A stretch of DNA of 64,000 bases from contig CDMY01000399.1 of NCBI GenBank assembly GCA_001179505.1, positions 21,207 to 85,206 on the forward strand, read 5' to 3'. Positions 58,452-64,000 of the stretch are shown here, piece after piece (the first letter of the stretch is position 1; each line of letters starts with the position of its first letter). The DNA is from Vitrella brassicaformis (Eukaryota > Sar > Vitrellaceae). The notes beneath the pieces are model-generated. The model searched no databases. It was not told where the DNA came from and saw only the letters and a list, made by a program, of their open reading frames with translations. Made by a program: the position numbers and the translations under genes.

Positions 58452-60431
58452 CTATGCCTCGCCGCCCGCCCCCTCCCCCTCCCCCTCCCCACCGCTACGG
58501 CTGTCGTCCTCGCTGACGTCGGTGTCTACGTCGCTCTCGCCATCCTCATCATCGCCGCCCTCCTCAGCGGCCGCCTGCATCAATGCCTGCAGCCCCTGGG
58601 GGTCGACGCGGTCCGGGTAATGGTCGGCGACAAGCATGACGGCCTGCAAACGAATGAAGGACAACGCACTGACAGTGTGTTGTATGCCGGTGCCCCTTGT
58701 CGCCACGTGTGTGTTTGTGTGTGCCGTGCAGGCGATTTACCGGCACTGCGATGTCGACGTCTTCATGTGTCTGCAGCTCGACTACCTTGTCCACACCGCC
58801 GGCCTGCGTCAAACGTAATACAGGACAGCCATGTGAATGGTGTCCACTGTCCTCATTCTCTCTCTCTCTCTTTGTTCCCTCACCTGGTCTACTAGAGTGG
58901 AGTAGGGGTTGTCGGGGAGACCCTCGTTGGCCTGCTTCTGACGACCCGCACTGCACACACGAACGCAGCACACAGCACAGCACAGCAGGTGATAGGCAAA
59001 TGCGGTGTGTGTCCTTTGACCTTCTCCTGTTACCGTAGTATGTTGTCCAGCGCCTTGATCGTATTCTCCCGATTGTCATTGTCGTCACCGAGTGCGTCGC
59101 AGAGGGGCTGGACGCCGCCACACTCGACCACATACTCAGCCTGAACAAACGAATAGACACACACACCCAGACAGCCGTGACACATCAACAAGCTTGTCGC
59201 CTGTGGCCTACAAACACACCTGTTGCTGCGACCCGTGGGCTACATTTCCGACGGCCCCTGCTGCTATGACCTTCACTTGGGGATGGCTCTCCTCGCTGAC
59301 CGCCATGCTGATCAGCAGAGGCACCAAATCACCATCGATGACCGCCTGCACGTGGGCAGGGCTACCTGCATCCAACGAATCCACACACAAACACCGCCCC
59401 ACTCATGACGTCCTTGTTGCGGTGTGTGAGTGTGTGTGATGGTGTGTTCCACCCGCAGCGATAAAGATGACGATCAGGCCCGCAACTTCATGCGCACCCC
59501 GCCCGGCCCCCACCGCAGCCATCGTCTTCAGCGATCCCACGGCGCCACACTCGACCAACGCATCACGGTCACCATCGGTACCTGAGCGACCGATCAGCCA
59601 TATAATGGACAAACAAGACGATCTTCCCCCCAGGCTCTTTAGAAGGGATACTGATGGCTTGATCGACTGACCGTCTTGCTCGTCGCACCAAGTGGCGAAG
59701 TGCGCCAGGGCCACTCGTGCGGGCTCCAGCACACCATCATCCTGCTGAGGTGCGGCGATCAGGCTAACCAGCACCGGCAGGAAGGGGGCGAACTCGGCGA
59801 GTGGGGCGGGGAGGGGCGGGCTCTCGGTGACAGCCCACACATCGCACAGCAGGCAGAGACCCACGGCCATCACCTCGGTGCTGGCGGCCTCACGCACCAC
59901 CGTCAGCAGGGGCTGCAGGACGCCCGCCGCCACCACGGCATCGCGACGGTCCACCGACCCCGCCATGATCATGCGCAGCGCCCCCATCGCCCCCTTACAC
60001 ACACGGTCGGTCCGTGACGACACGAGCTGCACCAGGGGCGGGACGGCACCAGCATCGGCCACCGCAGCGGCATGGTTCACCGCCAGCATGCCGAGCAGCC
60101 AGGCTGCTGCTCCACTCTCCATCTCGTGGCGCCCGCTCAGCTGCTCGACGGCCGCGGGCAGCACACCGACACCGATGGCCTTGGCGAAACGATCGATGTG
60201 CTTGATGGGCAGCAGCCGATTCAGCTGCAGCATGGCGTCAAGCCGAAGGGGGCTGCTTGACGCCATGAGCTGGCAGATGTCGGCCATGACGGCGGTGATC
60301 TCGGCCTCGACGACATCCAGCCCTCGCTGCTGGACGGCCTGGTCGTATCCCTCTTTGGTTTGGATGGCATCGACGAGGCTGCTCGCCTTGGCCAGCACTG
60401 CTTGGGGCGATGTGCAGCCCGCCGAGTCCAT
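58452..60431 (-). CDS. Importin-alpha-like ARM-repeat protein, copy B3 (intact)
   Basis: Start ATG 60431 (MDSAGCTSPQAVLAKASSLV). The large first exon has ARM repeats: VADAGAVPPLVQLVSSRTD, AVVAAGVLQPLLTVVREAA and ELAPFLPVLVSLIAAPQQ-like segments. Later exons give VIDGDLVPLLISMAVSEES, AEYVVECGGVQPLCDALGDD, NEGLPDNPYSTLVDQ, then AGGVDKVVELQTHEDVDIAV. It ends in a long acidic tail (GGDDEDGESDVDTDVSEDDS). It is the most diverged of the three copies, and it is convergent with A3 whereas the other pairs are divergent. As in B1 and B2, no importin-beta-binding segment is visible at the N-terminus. Confidence 0.78.
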
Positions 60432-60788
60432 TGCCTCACAGCTGCGAGGAACAAACACACACACACACCCAATGTGCAGAACTCTTCATGGCTGCTCTCC
60501 TTCATCCTTCTGACCTTCTTGTGTGCTCGCGGCCCTCCACCTCGGTGCTCAATGGTCCCGCTGCCGCTATCACACCACACTACTCGTCCATCTCGTGGCG
60601 CAGATCTATCTGCTGAATGAAATGAATTGCGACACGAAATGAGATAGATCTGCACCACAGATGACTTCGGCTTACCATGATGCGCAATCCTCTGGTGCTC
60701 TACGACCACAACGACCGCGAGGTTGTTGCGAGCTTTTGAAGATCTCATCCCTTTCCATTCGCCTAACGTCTTCCATTCCCATTGCGCA
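60432..60788. promoter_or_regulatory. Divergent promoter region between B3 and CSN5
   Basis: 356 bp between divergent starts. It is not similar to the A/B divergent segments. It contains the GCGAGCTT box at 60728-60735 and an inverted AT-rich repeat around 60605-60650 (AGATCTATC and GATAGATCT). Confidence 0.5.
60728..60735 (+). promoter_or_regulatory. GCGAGCTT box upstream of CSN5
   Basis: TTGCGAGCTT about 55 bp before the CSN5 start codon. Confidence 0.35.
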
Positions 60789-61534
60789 ATGGACCGTGTG
60801 AGTGTGCCTGGCGGTATGTCGGCGGGTGCCTCATCTTCGTCGGCATCCGCGTCGGTGCCGTCCGGACAGACGGCGATGAAGCAGTGGGAGTTGAACAACA
60901 GCGTCAAGGAGGACGACTCGGTCTACAAATACGATGCGGTCGAGCAGGAGAACATTCTCAACAACAGGCCATGGACCAACGAGTGAGTCAGTGAGGCCAC
61001 AGGAGCGAGGCGGGCTGCCTGCTTGCAGGTGATGGGAGATCTGTGATGCGTGTGTGTGCGTGTTTGTGTCAGTGTGCTGTATTTCAAGAAGTGCCGCATC
61101 ACGGCTGTCGCCCTGATCAAGATGGTCGGCACCTACAAAGAGGGAATGGGGACGCTCCTGACATCTGTGTGTGTTGTGTGTTGTGTGCAGGTGATGCATG
61201 CCCGGAGCGGCGGTCGTCTGGAGATTATGGGTCTGATGCAGGGCAAGATCATCAAAGACGCATTCGTCATCATGGACGCATTCGCACTTCCCGTCGAAGT
61301 AACCAAGCACAGCACCCCCAAGGCCACCCACCCATCTACACACACATCACGAGGCTTGCTGATTGCTTGCAGGGCACTGAGACTCGTGTGAATGCCGGCG
61401 CTGGTGCCAACGAGTACATGGTCAACTATCAAGAGGTCTCGGAAATGGTAACCTAACCTGGATCATGAGAAGCACTCACTGCACAGTGGGGGGGAGCACT
61501 GGTATGCACGTGTCTGTCCGGGTAATGCTGCCTT

Positions 61535-61590
<56 letters not shown>

Positions 61591-62519
61591 AGGTTGGTCG
61601 CATGGAGAACATAGTGGGCTGGTACCACAGCCACCCTGGGTACTTGGCCAACCATCACACACACACAGACACACACACACACACAGGGAGGAGAGGAAGA
61701 GGCGACACCACCACCACCACCACCAACCACTGTGTGATGCCTGTGGTGTGTGTAGGTATGGGTGTTGGCTGAGCGGCATCGACTGTCAGACCCAGATGCT
61801 CTACCAGCAGCACCAGGAGCCATTCGTCGCTGTCGTGGTCAGCATCCAGCAAACCACAAACAGACAAACACACACGCGCAAGAGAAGCCACACTGATGCT
61901 CACGTGTGGCGTGTTTTGTTGTGTTGTGTGTGGTCATGTCAGGTGGATCCCATTCGAACATGCGCTTCGGGCGCAGTGGACGTCAGACAGACAGACACCG
62001 AATCACACATTGGTGTGGTTGCCCTTCTCTGTCTGTGTGGTCGTGTGGCTGGCGTGTGTGTCAACCAATATAGATTGGTGCGTTCCGCTGCTACCCGAGT
62101 GGATACACGCCGCCGGAGGACGGGCCCAGCGATTTCCAGCCCATCCCGCTGCACAAAATCGAAGACTTCGGACTGCACTGGAAACAGTAAGTACGTAGGT
62201 GGACAGACAATGATTGATGGTGCAGTGCAGTCAGTGAGGCAGACAGACAGACAGAGAGGCTGACACACAACACATCGGTGTGTGTGTGTGTTGTGGTGTG
62301 TGTTGGTTGTGTGGTAGGTATTACCCGTTGCAGATAGAGGTGTTCAAGTCGTCTCTGGACGCCAAGCTGCTGGACCTGCTGTGGTCCAACTACTGGGCCT
62401 CCACACTCGCATCCTCGCCGCTGCTCAACGTACTGTACCCACACCAACACACCGACACACCCACACACAGCCAAACCATCCATATCACACAGCCAAGTTT
62501 ACCATATCACAAGGCCTCC

Positions 62520-62550
<31 letters not shown>

Positions 62551-63303
62551 CAGAACAAGGAGTACTACAACTCGTTGGTGCAGGACGTGGCCGACAAACT
62601 CGCCAAAGCGGAGACCACACTCTCAAGCAAACAGTCAGCTCAGCCAGCACAGCCACACACGTGATGTACCCGACCGACCGGCACACCGCGGTGTGTGCGT
62701 GTGTTGTGTGTGTGTGTAAAGGTACGGTGGTCAGATTATGGGTGGTAGCGGCAGCAAGAAGAATCAGGGCGAGGCCGACCTCACAGAAGTCGCCAAGCTC
62801 AGGTACGTGCGTGGGTGGACACATCAATGAGTGGACGGATGGATGGACACGCACCTGACATCAGGGATGTGTGTGTCCCTGCCTGCCTGTCTCCCTCTCT
62901 GTGCGTGTGTCTGTCTGCAGTGCCCGTGCGTCGTCTGAGCAGCTCAAGGGACTCGCCAACCAAGTCATCAAGGCAAGTCGTCACACACAACACACACACA
63001 GCGCAGTCAGATCTATACCAACACACACGCCACAAGGGACTGCTCTGCTGATCATTCATGTGTGAGCTCTATGTCGGTCGGTCTGTATGGGTGCGTGTGC
63101 AGGATCTGCTGTTCAACCAGGCCCTCCGCTCATCGCCCGGCCAGTGCGGCCGTCACCGCAGCGACGTGTCGACGGCCGCCGCCTCGTCCATCATGACCAA
63201 CGGCGTCACCGCAATGGCCACCGACCCACCCGCTGCTGCTGCTGCCGCTGCTGCTCCTGCTGGTGGTGGCAACCGACCCGCACCCATGGACACCTCTACC
63301 TAG
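60789..63303 (+). CDS. CSN5: COP9 signalosome subunit 5 (JAMM metalloprotease)
   Basis: Start ATG 60789, stop TAG 63301-63303; about nine exons. The MPN domain reads [60 protein letters not shown] and [20 protein letters not shown]. The zinc-binding JAMM motif ([15 protein letters not shown]-x-H-x(10)-D) and the upstream Glu in LEIMGLMQG are complete, so deneddylase activity is expected. [39 protein letters not shown] and [17 protein letters not shown] are typical CSN5 sequence. CSN5 removes NEDD8 from cullins and so tunes SCF-type ligases. The C-terminus has a polyalanine run and ends PAPMDTST. Confidence 0.95.
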
Positions 63304-64000
63304 CGCTAGCGGTCATGTCATGGGGAGCTCCCGGCCAACACACACAGAGAGGTGGACAGGGCGATGCACGGAGTGTGGTTGTGCAGACAGAGGCGAGAGA
63401 GAGAGAGACGGGACGTGTGGCAGTGACTGGTTTGTTTGATTCGATGAGTGAGGTGTTTCCATTCCCACCCACTCGACGTGACGTGTGTACTTTAGAACGA
63501 AACGACGGCAGACCCGACTGCATCCATGTGTGTGTGTGTGTGAATCCCTTTATATATCTCAACGACATTTGACTGATGCATCAGTAAGGCATCCCATCCA
63601 GCCACACCTTCATTCATCTCTGTGCCGGGCGTCTGCCGCACCAGTCAGCACACACACACACATCCACACACACACACACACACAAATGCACCTCCGACAT
63701 GGATTTCGGAGCCCTCCATTTATCCACACGTCACACGTCACAGGTCGCTAATGAATGGCTATCGACCCACACACAGTTCACCGAAGGACACTCACCGAAG
63801 GACACACAGACAGACAGCTGCTCACTCACACGTACCTAGTGTGCAGAAAAACCAACAACGGCCCGAGAACGGGCCTTAAGGCATCGCATCCATCGACAGG
63901 TGGGAAGACATGCAGACACACACGCCCCGCCCCGCCCCGCCCTGCCCAGCGGCACTGCACGCGGCGCCGCGCAGTGCACCATGTCATGTATTGTATGCTA
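63304..64000. other. Intergenic region at the window edge
   Basis: TG and CA microsatellites (63525-63540, 63650-63685), a CCCCG run (63922-63942) and an imperfect GC-rich palindrome at 63953-63978. I see no exon. Confidence 0.5.

Noticed and set aside
59092-59439. Plus-strand open frames across the B3 exons
   Set aside because: Antisense to exons that align with B1 and B2 and carry importin-alpha-like motifs.

Overview
The window is nuclear DNA of an intron-rich, gene-dense protist. My best guess is a chromerid alveolate close to Vitrella brassicaformis, inferred from style and gene content and not verified. Most genes are cut by many short GT-AG introns, and a large share of these end in long TG/GT runs just before the acceptor AG. 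Intergenic DNA is full of short tandem repeats (CAGA, TGGA/CCAT, CA, CTCT). I saw no operons, ribosome binding sites, CRISPR arrays, tRNAs or rRNAs. Splice models were read by eye from frame continuity and GT/AG sites, so some exon edges will be wrong.

Layout. 1-505: 3' end of an unrecognised gene (+). 3105-7697 (-): a fusion of a CHAT (caspase-like) protease and a STAND/NB-ARC-like NTPase. 8065-11745 (+): a SulP anion transporter with a STAS domain. 12427-12937 (-): a divergent CKS1-like cell-cycle subunit. 13743-16645 (-): a divergent cyclin-like gene (A1), head to head with an importin-alpha-like gene (B1, 17305-19234 +) that looks damaged. 20302-21360 (-): an intronless F-box-like gene. 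22097-33535 (-): what looks like one giant secretory gene with a signal peptide, about 20 sushi-like four-cysteine modules, C2-like segments and a C-terminal Hint domain. 34067-35269 (-): the SNARE YKT6. 35672-43110 (+): a CLU (clustered mitochondria) homolog. 44033-47749: small or partial genes and a direct repeat. 48293-50249 (-) and 50884-54358 (+): second copies of B and A. 56011-57663 (+) and 58452-60431 (-): third copies of A and B. 60789-63303 (+): CSN5, the JAMM protease of the COP9 signalosome.

The dominant structural feature is a two-gene cassette (cyclin-like A plus importin-alpha-like B) present three times in about 47 kb. Copies 1 and 2 form a large inverted duplication (about 13.7-19.74 kb against 47.79-54.36 kb). 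In both, A and B are divergent around a conserved intergenic segment. In copy 3 the genes are convergent, and A has lost its cyclin boxes and gained a new N-terminus. With the neighbouring CKS1-like gene, the F-box-like gene and CSN5, the window is rich in cell-cycle and ubiquitin-related families; that this clustering means anything is only inference.

The most novel objects are the CHAT-STAND protein, a self-contained sensor-NTPase plus caspase-like protease in a protist, and the giant sushi/C2/Hint protein, whose Hint module appears to lack the usual nucleophilic cysteine.
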